Shown here: positions 42,934 through 51,353 of the stretch, piece by piece | Numbering within the stretch: position 1 is the stretch's first letter | Layout: every line of letters begins with the position of its first letter | From: Rhodosalinus sp041365695 | GTDB taxonomy: Bacteria; Pseudomonadota; Alphaproteobacteria; Rhodobacterales; Rhodobacteraceae | Direction: 5' to 3' | Length of the DNA: 64,000 nucleotides | NCBI RefSeq assembly: GCF_041365695.1 | Contig: NZ_JBGFSJ010000002.1 | Coordinates: forward strand, 372,001-436,000 | The notes under the pieces: generated by a model | Database searches by the model: none | What the model was told of the DNA's origin: nothing | What the model saw: the letters and a program-made list of their open reading frames with translations, nothing else | Translations under genes and position numbers: made by a program

Positions 42934-44415
42934 ATGATGCTGCGCGCGGCCACCCTGCTTTTTCTCGCCGGTCTTCTTGTCGTGGCGCCCCCGTTTTTCC
43001 CGACCGGGGGGCCCGGCGGCGCGGCCTGGGCGGACGACGACGACGGCGGGAACGACGATGGCGGGGACAACGACAATGGCGGCGACGACGGCCGGGGCGA
43101 CGACGACGACGACAATGGCGGCGACGACGGCCGGGGCGATGACGACGATGATGACGACGATGATGATGACGACGACGACGATGGTGGCGGCGGGCGCAGC
43201 GCCGGGAGCGACGGTGGCAACTTGCTGGAGCGCCTGCTCGGTCAGCCCGAGCGCACCGCGCCGGAGCCGCGTCGCACGGCACCTGCCCCCGCCGCACCCG
43301 CTGCGCCGGCCCCGCCGCCCCCCCTTTCGGCGCCGGACGAGATCGTCGCCCTCGCGCTCACCATGGCCGATTTGTCCACGCTCACCGCGCAGGGCTTCGA
43401 GGTGATCGAGGAGCTTGCGGTGCCCGGGCTCGACGCGACGCCGCGGCGGCTGCGCATCCCCCGCGGCCAGACACTGGCCGATGCCCGCGCCGCGGTGCGT
43501 GCGCTGCCAAGCGGCCAGGACGCCGACGTCAATCACTACTACCGGTCCGAGGGCTTCCCCGAGGATTGCGAGGCGCTGGAATGTCCGATCCGGCGGATGA
43601 TCGACTGGCCCGAGCCGGCCGACCGGGCCGCGGGCTGCGGCGGCGGGGTGGCGATCGGGATGGTCGACACCGGCATCAACGAGGCCCACGAGACGCTCGT
43701 CGGCGCCGACCTTGAGGTCGTGCGCCTGTCGCCGGAGGAGATCGCGCCCTCGCGCGCCCTGCACGGCACGGCGATCGCGGCGCTTCTCGTCGGCGATCCG
43801 GCCACACGCGCGCCCGGCCTCGTGCCCTCGGCGCGGCTTGTCGCGGTGGACGCGTTTCACCGTCGCGGATCGGACGAGCGCGCGGATCTCTTCACCCTTC
43901 TCGAGGCGATGGCGCTTCTGGCCGAGCGCGATGTCGGCGTCATCAATCTCAGCCTCGCCGGTCCGCCCAACACCGTGCTCGAGACCGTCGTCGCGCGGCT
44001 TTCGGGCGAGGCGGGGATCGTCCTCGTCGCCGCGGTTGGCAATGACGGGCCGCGGGCAGACCCGGCCTTTCCCGCCGCCTATCCCGAGGTGATCGCCGTC
44101 ACCGCGGTCGATCGCGACCTCGTGGTCTACCGCCGCGCGATCCAGGGCGCGCATGTCGATCTTGCCGCGCCGGGGGTCGCCGTATGGACGGCGGCCTCTA
44201 TCAGCGGCGCGCGCTGGAAGACGGGCACCTCCTACGCGGTGCCGTTCGTCACCGCCGCCGCCGCGATCCTGCGCGAGCGGCGCCCCGAGCTTCGCCCGCG
44301 CGAGATCGCAGCGAAGTTGCGCGTCATGGCGGCGGATCTGGGAGAGCCCGGCCCGGACCCGGTCTTCGGCGCGGGGCTGCTTCAACTCGGAACGCTTTGC
44401 GAGGGCCGAGGCTGA
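42934..44415 (+). CDS. S8 family serine protease (subtilisin-like) with Asp/Gly-rich region
   Basis: This 493-residue exported protease has a signal peptide, then an Asp/Gly-rich low-complexity segment (about residues 34-88, including 15 consecutive Asp at 69-83), and then a Pro/Ala-rich linker to about 135. The peptidase domain has Asp245 (MVDTG), His277 (LHGTA), oxyanion Asn370 (AVGND) and Ser433 (GTSYAVP). All catalytic residues are present. GGAGAG precedes the ATG at 42934. The Asp-rich region would bind Ca or stay unfolded in the envelope. It shares the palindromic promoter with the sigma gene. Confidence 0.88.
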   Translation: MMLRAATLLFLAGLLVVAPPFFPTGGPGGAAWADDDDGGNDDGGDNDNGGDDGRGDDDDDNGGDDGRGDDDDDDDDDDDDDDDGGGGRSAGSDGGNLLERLLGQPERTAPEPRRTAPAPAAPAAPAPPPPLSAPDEIVALALTMADLSTLTAQGFEVIEELAVPGLDATPRRLRIPRGQTLADARAAVRALPSGQDADVNHYYRSEGFPEDCEALECPIRRMIDWPEPADRAAGCGGGVAIGMVDTGINEAHETLVGADLEVVRLSPEEIAPSRALHGTAIAALLVGDPATRAPGLVPSARLVAVDAFHRRGSDERADLFTLLEAMALLAERDVGVINLSLAGPPNTVLETVVARLSGEAGIVLVAAVGNDGPRADPAFPAAYPEVIAVTAVDRDLVVYRRAIQGAHVDLAAPGVAVWTAASISGARWKTGTSYAVPFVTAAAAILRERRPELRPREIAAKLRVMAADLGEPGPDPVFGAGLLQLGTLCEGRG

Positions 44416-44755
44416 AGCCTGCCGGAGGCAGCCTGCCAGGGCGGCCATGGCACGAGGCGTGATCCGGGCGGCGCTTGCCATCGCGGCGCGTTCGACCGGA
44501 AGGCCAACGCCGCGCGCCTGGGGGGGGGGTGGGGCGTCACCCGCCCGGGCGAAGTGCGGGCGAGAGACCATGAGGATGATCCGCGACGGGGTGGTCGGCA
44601 TCATCGGCGTCGAACGGGACCCCGGCGGTGGCACGGGATTGCCGAAGTCACGCCCCCGTCGTCCGGTGCGCCTCTCCCTCCCGGCGCTCTCCGCGGCGCC
44701 GACTTTTCGCAAAGGTCGGGCACGATACGCGGCCTCCTGGCCACCCGTCCGACGA
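44416..44755. other. Intergenic region with a G tract, no gene seen
   Basis: This lies between the S8 protease and the end of the EcfT gene (convergent). It has a run of ten G at 44520-44529 and a TGGGG shortly after. No recognisable protein and no clear terminator with a T run were found. Confidence 0.4.
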
Positions 44756-45496
44756 TCACGGCCCCGCCGCGCCCACGGCCGACAGCGCAGCGACAAGCAG
44801 GCCGAGGCCCAGCGCCAGCAGCGTCCAGTCCCGTCCCGTGATCGGAGGCTGCGGCAGGTGGGTTCTCGTTGCGCCGGGCTGCATGCCGCGCGCCTCGAAG
44901 GAGAGTGCGGCGCGGGTCGCGCGCCGGATCGCGTAGGCGAGGGCCGGGATGGCCAGCGCCCCGATTTCCGCGGGCGACGCGATGCGCCGCAGCGGGCGGC
45001 CCAGCCGGATCGCGCGCGCCATGCGCAGCTGAAGCATCTCCGCGCGCAGGTCCGGCACCATGTGCATGGCCTGCAGCAGGGCGAAACCCATCGGCGCCGG
45101 CAGGCGCAGATGAAACATCAGCGCGCGCACGAACCGGCCGGGATCCGTCGTCGCCGCGAAGACGGCCGAGACCATGCCGCAGGCCAGCACCCGGAAGAAC
45201 AGCACCAGCCCCGGTGCCGCGTCGGGCGCGCCGCCCTGTTCCCGCGCCATCTGGAAGGCGAAGCCCGTGTCGGCGCGAAACAGCACCGATGTCGTGAAGA
45301 ACCCGAACCCGAAAAGCGCGAAGGGCACCATCAGCGCCAGAAGGCGCCGCGGCGGGATGTGCGCGTCGACCAGAAGCAGGACCGACGCGGCCACGAAAAG
45401 TGCGATCTGGAAGGAGAGCCGGAAAACGAGGAGGGACGCCACGATCCAGGCAAGGCACAACGCCAGCTTCGGCAGGGGATGAAAGCCGTTCAGCAT
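44756..45496 (-). CDS. Energy-coupling factor transmembrane protein EcfT (YkoC-type)
   Basis: This 246-residue membrane protein has several N-terminal hydrophobic segments and the EcfT coupling motifs (ARAIRLGRP and a second ARG in FEARGMQPG). EcfT transmits ATPase movement to the S component. It overlaps the double-ATPase gene by 7 bases. It is the last gene of the TPP-regulated operon. The start at 45496 fits the family; a longer upstream frame does not. Confidence 0.85.
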   Translation of the reverse strand: MLNGFHPLPKLALCLAWIVASLLVFRLSFQIALFVAASVLLLVDAHIPPRRLLALMVPFALFGFGFFTTSVLFRADTGFAFQMAREQGGAPDAAPGLVLFFRVLACGMVSAVFAATTDPGRFVRALMFHLRLPAPMGFALLQAMHMVPDLRAEMLQLRMARAIRLGRPLRRIASPAEIGALAIPALAYAIRRATRAALSFEARGMQPGATRTHLPQPPITGRDWTLLALGLGLLVAALSAVGAAGP

Positions 45497-47064
45497 GCCG
45501 TCTCCAGCCAGCCGAGCAGCGGCGCGGCCTCCGGCGGCAGGAGCCCCGCTTGCGCCAGCCGCGCCTCGTCCCGCAACAGGGCCGGACATGCGCCGTCGAA
45601 CCGCAGGGCACCCTGCGCGACGAGCACCGCGCGGTCCGCCACCGACAGGGCGAAATCGAGATCATGCGTGATCACGGCAACCCCGTACCCGCCCCGGGCA
45701 AGCGCCCGGATCCGCCGCCCCAGCGCGGCCTCGGCAGCCCCGTCGAGCCCGCCCGTCGGCTCGTCGAGGATCAGGACCGGCCAGCGGCCGGTTTCGGTCA
45801 GAAGCGCCAGCGCCAGCCGCCGTTTCTGACCCTGCGAAAGGGTGAAGGGGTGCTGGCCCGCCACGCGGGTCAGGCCCCAACGGGCCAGGATGTCGGAGGC
45901 CGTCGCAGAGTCCGTTGCCGCCGTGATCTCGGCGGCAACGGACTCGCGGCTGAAATGCGCCTCGGGGTTCTGGAACGCCACCGCGCCGGGCGGGCCGGTC
46001 CGTTGGCCCGCGTGCGGGGGCAGCAGCCCTGCGAGGCAGGCGGCAAGCGTGGATTTGCCGGCCCCATTGGCCCCCAGGATCGCGAGGACCTCTCCGGCGC
46101 GCAGGGATAACGTGATGTCCCGCAGCACCACGGGACCGAAGGCCGGGGCGCAATCCGCGTTCCGGAGCGCGACGAGCGTTTCGCCGGGCGGCACCGGATC
46201 GGCCAGGACGGCGGCGCGCAGGGCCTCCGTGCGGCGGCGTCCGGGCGCCAGGCCGCGCAGGCTGTCGGTCAGGTCGGCTGCCGGGGCGAAGATCTCCGGC
46301 ATGGCGAGGTGCAAGCGGATGCCGAGCGGCAGGGCGATCCCGTTGTCGGCCAGCGCCGGGCCCTGCGCGACAAGCACCTCCGCGGGCGGGCCCTCGGCGA
46401 TGATGCGGCCGTCGCGGCCGAGCGCGAGGCAGCGGTCGATCCGGTCGAGGATCGGCCCCGGCTTGTGCTCCACCACGAGGGCCGTGCGGCCGCGCGCCAG
46501 AACGAGCTCCGTCATGCGCCGCGCCGCCTGGGGGGCGAGGCTTGCCGCGGGCTCGTCGGCAAGCGTGATCGCGGCGTCCTGCGCGAGAAGCGCGGCAAGC
46601 GCCACCAGTTGACGCTCCCCGCCGGAGAGGTTGGAAATCCGCCGTCCCGCCCAGTCTGTCGGCAGCCCGGCGCGGGCCATCGCTCTCGCGACCAGCCCCG
46701 GGATATCCGCGGCCTCGACCGCCCTGTTCTCAAGGGCGAAGGCCACCTCGTCGCGCACGGTGAATCCGGCCAGCGTCTGCGCGGCGTCCTGAAAGAGATA
46801 GCCGCAGGTATCGGCCCAGCCCGCCGGGCGCCGCGCGTCCGCCGGCTGCCCCTCGACGCGGATCTCGCCCCTGCGGATGCCGTCGATCGCTTCGGGCAGA
46901 AGCCCGGTCGCGGCGTGCAGAAGCGAGGATTTTCCCGCGCCGGACGGGCCGAGCAGAAGCACCCGTTCGCCACGTCGCACGCAGAACGAGACGGGCCCGA
47001 CCGCGTCGGACGCCGCGCCGGGATAGCGCAGCGCGACGCGTTCGTAGGCCAGCGCGTCAGGCAT
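45490..47064 (-). CDS. Energy-coupling factor double ABC ATPase (YkoD-type)
   Basis: This 524-residue protein has two fused ABC ATPase domains. The first half has Walker A GPSGAGKSS, signature LSGGERQ and Walker B LADEPAASLAP. The second half has GANGAGKST, LSQGQKR and ILDEPTGGLD. The first half lacks the usual 'LD' of the D-loop (SLAP), so it may be the degenerate site. It drives the ECF transporter for thiamine or its precursor. It starts 8 bases before the stop of the S component gene. Confidence 0.88.
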   Translation of the reverse strand: MPDALAYERVALRYPGAASDAVGPVSFCVRRGERVLLLGPSGAGKSSLLHAATGLLPEAIDGIRRGEIRVEGQPADARRPAGWADTCGYLFQDAAQTLAGFTVRDEVAFALENRAVEAADIPGLVARAMARAGLPTDWAGRRISNLSGGERQLVALAALLAQDAAITLADEPAASLAPQAARRMTELVLARGRTALVVEHKPGPILDRIDRCLALGRDGRIIAEGPPAEVLVAQGPALADNGIALPLGIRLHLAMPEIFAPAADLTDSLRGLAPGRRRTEALRAAVLADPVPPGETLVALRNADCAPAFGPVVLRDITLSLRAGEVLAILGANGAGKSTLAACLAGLLPPHAGQRTGPPGAVAFQNPEAHFSRESVAAEITAATDSATASDILARWGLTRVAGQHPFTLSQGQKRRLALALLTETGRWPVLILDEPTGGLDGAAEAALGRRIRALARGGYGVAVITHDLDFALSVADRAVLVAQGALRFDGACPALLRDEARLAQAGLLPPEAAPLLGWLETAC

Positions 47065-47641
47065 TCGCGGCGCGGGTGTCCCGGTCAATGGCGAGGCCCG
47101 ACAGGACGCCCGTGCGGTAGAGCGCCTTGACGACGACATGCCCCAGAAGGCCGCCCAGCAAGGCGCCCGAAGCCAGCCGAAGCACGAACATGGCGACGAG
47201 CAGCCCGGGCGCCAGGCTTGCGTAGTCGAACCGGATCCATGTGTAGACGAACGAGAACACGGCGGCCCCCATGCCCGCGGCCATCAGGACCGGCAGGGAA
47301 TAGCGCCGCCAGCGCGTCGCCGCGAAGACCGCTTCCGCCCCCGCGCCTTGCACGAGGCCCGTGAGCAGCAGCAAGAGCCCCGCCGGGCTGCCCAGAAGCA
47401 CCTGAACGGCGGCGGCCATGACTTCGGAGACAAGCGCGACCCCCGGCTTTCGGATGATCGCCGCCGCGATGATCGAGACGATGAACCAGAAGCCCATGAC
47501 CACGTCCATCGTCACGGCCCCGAAGATCGCCTGCAGGACCAGCCAGACCTGGACCCAGCCCAGGTAAAGCACGCCGAAGACGGTGCCGAGAACGGCGATG
47601 ATCAGGGTTTCGCGCATGGTCCAGACGGATTGTTCAGCCAT
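47057..47641 (-). CDS. ECF transporter S component, YkoE family (thiamine/HMP)
   Basis: This 194-residue membrane protein has about six hydrophobic segments and the YkoE family pattern (REtl-like MRETLIIAVLGTVFGVLYLGWVQVW, then LTGLVQGAGAEAVFAATRWRRY). YkoE recognises thiamine or hydroxymethylpyrimidine, from family knowledge. Upstream AAAAAAGGAGG gives a strong SD. It lies between YkoF-like (upstream) and the double ATPase gene, the order seen in other YkoFEDC operons. Confidence 0.86.
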   Translation of the reverse strand: MAEQSVWTMRETLIIAVLGTVFGVLYLGWVQVWLVLQAIFGAVTMDVVMGFWFIVSIIAAAIIRKPGVALVSEVMAAAVQVLLGSPAGLLLLLTGLVQGAGAEAVFAATRWRRYSLPVLMAAGMGAAVFSFVYTWIRFDYASLAPGLLVAMFVLRLASGALLGGLLGHVVVKALYRTGVLSGLAIDRDTRAANA

Positions 47642-47701
47642 GTCGGCCTCCTTTTTTGGACAAGATTTCGAAGGGATGCCGGCCGCGCGCGGGCGGCAGG
47701 G

Positions 47702-48310
47702 TCAGCGGTCGCTTGGCGAATTCGCCGATACGGTCACGTCGAGCGCGAGATGCCCGGCCGCCGACCCGAAGCCGGTGAAGGCCTGGTTCAGCGTCTCGAA
47801 GACGGGGCCTGCGTCGCCGCGCAGCGCGGTGCAGAATTTCTTCGACCTGTCGAAGGTGCCCGAGCTTTTGAGGAACGCGATGCAGCCGTAGATCTCGTCC
47901 ATATGATGGCCGATGCCCAGCGGATAGAGCGACAGCTGCGCCGCCACCGTCTGCGTGCTTTCAGGCGCGGCGGCCACCGCCTCGCGGCAGGTGGCGATGC
48001 GCGTGGGCAGGTCCATCTCCGGGGGCGGCCCGGCGACGGGGGTGCAGATCGGGTCGTCGGGCTCTCCGGGACAGCCGCGCGAGATCGTGGCGTGCATCGT
48101 CGTGTGCGCGCCGGACGCGGCGGCCGCCACGAAGAGGTCGCGCATCGCGGGAAAGAGGATCTCCGGCGGACCGACCATCAGGGTCGACAGGTCGTCGGTC
48201 TCGAGCCGGAGCCGATCGCGCCAGGGATCGAGCGCCCCGAGCGCGCCGAGAATGATGCCGACGAAATCGTCGGACATCGGATACAATGACACCTGTGCGC
48301 CGGAAAACAT
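47702..48310 (-). CDS. YkoF-family thiamine/HMP-binding protein
   Basis: This 202-residue protein is a duplicated YkoF domain: the two halves start SGAQVSLYPMSDDFVGII and TVAAQLSLYPLGIGHHMDEIY. YkoF-type proteins bind thiamine or hydroxymethylpyrimidine. The ATG at 48310 is preferred over a GTG at 48316 because GAGGTGA is directly upstream and this SD touches the end of the riboswitch aptamer. It is the first gene of the TPP-regulated ECF operon. Confidence 0.85.
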   Translation of the reverse strand: MFSGAQVSLYPMSDDFVGIILGALGALDPWRDRLRLETDDLSTLMVGPPEILFPAMRDLFVAAAASGAHTTMHATISRGCPGEPDDPICTPVAGPPPEMDLPTRIATCREAVAAAPESTQTVAAQLSLYPLGIGHHMDEIYGCIAFLKSSGTFDRSKKFCTALRGDAGPVFETLNQAFTGFGSAAGHLALDVTVSANSPSDR

Positions 48311-48317
48311 GGTCACC

Positions 48318-48405
48318 TCGCTCCGCTGGCATTACCCAGATCAGCTGAAGGGTCCGAGGGCCTGCGCCCTGCATCTCAGCCCCGGCATCGCGGAGCTCCC
48401 CTGTG
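48318..48405 (-). promoter_or_regulatory. TPP riboswitch (THI element)
   Basis: On the minus strand the conserved TPP aptamer cores are present: GGGGCTGAGATG near 48372-48383, ACCC near 48349-48352, and CTGATCTGGGTAATGCCAGCGGAG at 48321-48344, given here in pieces (CTGATCTGGG, TAATGCCAGCGG). The YkoF SD follows at once (48313-48319). There is no room for a terminator between aptamer and SD, so control is probably on translation. This explains thiamine regulation of the ECF transporter operon. Confidence 0.9.
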
Positions 48406-48670
48406 CATACGCGAAACTATCCTCTTCCGGGTAAGCTTCAAGCCCGAATATCGGGCCGACCGTTTATCCAGCGGTCCCGGGCGGAAGGATCCGGGCGGCC
48501 ACGTTTGCGGCGCCGGCCGGAGCAGGGGCCGTGCCGACCGCGTTTCCACGGGGCGCACCGCGCGCGGGCCGCGGGGCGAAGGGGGGTTGCGCCGCCGCGC
48601 GCATCCAAGAATGCTTTGCCGTGTCGCCGCTTCGAACGCGGATGCGCAGCCTGGGGAAAGAGGAGCAACC

Positions 48671-51127
48671 ATGTCCGACTTGCCATCGCACGCAGGCGTC
48701 GTGATCGTCGGGGGCGGCTCCATCGGCTGCAACACCGCCTATCACCTCACGAAGCTCGGCGTGTCGGACGTGGTGGTGCTGGAGCGTGACCGCCTGACAT
48801 CGGGCACGACATGGCACGCCGCGGGGCTGGTCGTCGCGGGGCTGCTCAAGTCCGAGGCGGAATGCGAGATCTACACCCACGGCCGCGACCTCTACGCCCG
48901 GCTCGAGGAAGAGACGGGCGTGCCCACCGGCTTTCGCGCGGTGGGATACCTGCAGGTCGCCAGCAACGAGGAGCGCGTGCACGAGATGCGCCGCGTCGCG
49001 CCCTTCATGCGCAGGCACGGGATCGACATGGTCGAGATCTCGCCCCGCGAGGTGCAGGAGCTCTTCCCGGTCGGGGACGTGAGCGACGTGCTGGCCGGCT
49101 TCTACATCGCCGAGGACGGGCGCGCGAACCCGGTGGACGTGACGATGTCGCTCGCCAAGGGCGCGCAGATGGGTGGCGCGCGGATCTTCGAGACGACCGC
49201 CGTCACCGACATCGTCGTGCGGGGGGACCGTGCCGTGGGGGTGCGCATGGCGGACGGGCACGAGATCAGCGCCGATCACGTGGTGATCTGCGCGGGCATG
49301 TGGTCGCGGCAACTGGGCGCGAAGGCCGGCATCACGCTGCCGCTTCAGGCCGCCGAGCATTACTATCTCATCACCGACAAGATCGAGGGGCTGCCGCGCG
49401 ACCTGCCGGTGCTGGAGGATCCGAAGACCTACACCTATTACCGCGAGGAAGTGGGCGGCCTGATGCTGGGCCTGTTCGAGCCCGGCGCCGCGCCCTGGAA
49501 GGTCGAGGGTATCCCGGAGACCTTCGCCTTCGGCGAGATCGAGCCGGACTGGGACCGGGTCGGCCCCTGGCTCGAACTTGCCTACAGCCGCGTGCCCGGC
49601 GCGTTGGACGTGGGCGTGCGCAAGCTCTTCTGCGGGCCGGAAAGCTTCACCCCGGACAACGCGCCGCTGGTGGGCGAAACGCCGGAGCTTCGCAACTGCT
49701 GGGTGGCCTGCGGCATGAACTCCCTGGGCATCCTGAACGGGGCGGGCACGGGCCGGGCGCTCGCGCACTGGATCGTCGAGGGCGTGCCGCCGATCGACGT
49801 GACCGGCATCAACGTCAATCGCTTCACCCGGCACCACGCGACGCCCGCCTTCCGCCGCGACCGGACGACCGAACTTCTGGGCAAGCTGTTCGGCCAGCAT
49901 TTCCACAACGAGGCCCCGAAAACCGGGCGGAACCTCAAGCGGTCGGTGCTTTACGACCGGCTGGCGGCGGCGGGCGCGTATTTCACCGAAGGAAACGGCT
50001 GGGAACAGCCCGACTGGTTCGCGCCATCACCCGCGCAGGCGAAGATCGAGCGGCTGAGCTGGTTCCGCCAGAACTGGTGGGACTGGCACGCCGAGGAGCA
50101 TCGCGCGGCGCGCGAGGACGTGATCGTGATGGACATGTCGAGCATGTCGAAATTCGCCGTCGAGGGGCCGGACGCCTGCGCGCTGCTCTCGCGGCTGAGC
50201 TGCAACGACGTGGACGTCGCGCCGGGGCGCGTCGTCTACACCGCCTGGGTCAACGACCGGGGCGGTTTCGAAGCCGATCTGACCGTGACGCGCCTGTCGG
50301 AGACGAAATTCATCGTCGTGGTGGGCGAGAACTCGCACGGCCACACCGAGATGCGGATGCGCCGCCACATCGGCGCGAACGAATGGATCACGATCACCGA
50401 CCTCACCGCGGGCATCACGCAGATCAACGTGCATGGCCCCAAGGCGCGGCAGCTGATGCAGCGGCTGAGCGAAACCGACCTGTCCAACGCGGCCTTCCCC
50501 TTCATGACGGCGCAGGAGATCGATATCGGCTACTATGCGGTGCTCGCCCTGCGCGTGACCTTCGTGGGCGAACTGGGCTGGGAACTCCATGTGCCGGCGA
50601 CGCAGGCGGTTCAGGTCTACGATCTGCTGGTCGAGGCCGGGCGCGACCTGGGGCTGCGCAACGCCGGGATGCAGACGCTGAACTCGCTGCGGCTGGAAAA
50701 GGCCTATCGCGACTTCGGCATCGACGTGGACAACACCGACAACCCGATCGAGGCGGGTCTCGGCTTCGCGGTGAAGCTCGACAAGCCCGGAGGCTTCATC
50801 GGCCGCGATGCGCTGGCCGCGATCAAGGCGCAAGGCGTGCCGAAGACGCGGATGCTGCAATTCCTGCTCGAGGACCCCGAGCCGCTGCTCTACGGCAACG
50901 AGATCGTGCGCCTCGACGGCAAGGAGGTGGGCCATCTTCAGATCGGCGGCTACGGCCACACGCTGGGCGGTGCGGTGGGTATCGGCTTCGTCGCGCTCGA
51001 CTGCGCCGTGACGCCCGAGATCGTCGAGGCCGGCCCGTGGGAGGTCGATGTCGCGGGCGAGCGCGTGCCGGCCCGCGCCGCGCTGCGGCCGATGCTGGAT
51101 CCGGCGATGGAGCGCGTGAAACGGTGA
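48671..51127 (+). CDS. DMGDH-type FAD oxidoreductase with GcvT domain (paralogue A)
   Basis: This 818-residue protein has an N-terminal D-amino-acid-oxidase-type FAD domain (GGGSIGC at 14-20). It carries SGTTWHAAGL, where His49 matches the covalent-FAD His of dimethylglycine dehydrogenase. A C-terminal folate-binding aminomethyltransferase (GcvT-like) region follows (MDMSSMSKFAVEGPDACALL, VGELGWELHV). This is the sarcosine/dimethylglycine dehydrogenase layout. It likely removes N-methyl groups from a methylglycine and passes C1 units to tetrahydrofolate. AGAGGAG precedes the ATG at 48671. A paralogue follows 226 bases later. Confidence 0.85.
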   Translation: MSDLPSHAGVVIVGGGSIGCNTAYHLTKLGVSDVVVLERDRLTSGTTWHAAGLVVAGLLKSEAECEIYTHGRDLYARLEEETGVPTGFRAVGYLQVASNEERVHEMRRVAPFMRRHGIDMVEISPREVQELFPVGDVSDVLAGFYIAEDGRANPVDVTMSLAKGAQMGGARIFETTAVTDIVVRGDRAVGVRMADGHEISADHVVICAGMWSRQLGAKAGITLPLQAAEHYYLITDKIEGLPRDLPVLEDPKTYTYYREEVGGLMLGLFEPGAAPWKVEGIPETFAFGEIEPDWDRVGPWLELAYSRVPGALDVGVRKLFCGPESFTPDNAPLVGETPELRNCWVACGMNSLGILNGAGTGRALAHWIVEGVPPIDVTGINVNRFTRHHATPAFRRDRTTELLGKLFGQHFHNEAPKTGRNLKRSVLYDRLAAAGAYFTEGNGWEQPDWFAPSPAQAKIERLSWFRQNWWDWHAEEHRAAREDVIVMDMSSMSKFAVEGPDACALLSRLSCNDVDVAPGRVVYTAWVNDRGGFEADLTVTRLSETKFIVVVGENSHGHTEMRMRRHIGANEWITITDLTAGITQINVHGPKARQLMQRLSETDLSNAAFPFMTAQEIDIGYYAVLALRVTFVGELGWELHVPATQAVQVYDLLVEAGRDLGLRNAGMQTLNSLRLEKAYRDFGIDVDNTDNPIEAGLGFAVKLDKPGGFIGRDALAAIKAQGVPKTRMLQFLLEDPEPLLYGNEIVRLDGKEVGHLQIGGYGHTLGGAVGIGFVALDCAVTPEIVEAGPWEVDVAGERVPARAALRPMLDPAMERVKR

Positions 51128-51353
51128 TGCCTTCCGCACGCCCGAACTCGCCCTCGACGGGGCGACGCAGGTCGCGAAACGCGGCGCACCCCCGTGCGCG
51201 GGCCATGGTGCGCCCCCGGCCGGCCTGCCCCGAAGCGCCGGGGCTGTCGGGCGGGGTAAGCGACGGGGCGCGCGCGGAGCTCGCGATGCCGGCAGGGTTG
51301 ACGCGACACCGTCCTCCCGTCACCCCGCTCGGCTCCGCTTCGGGACGAACGAC

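Noticed and set aside
42829..44796. Long minus-strand frame opposite the S8 protease
   Set aside because: Shadow of the real gene: the plus frame has a complete catalytic triad and a signal peptide, whereas the antisense translation has no family signature.
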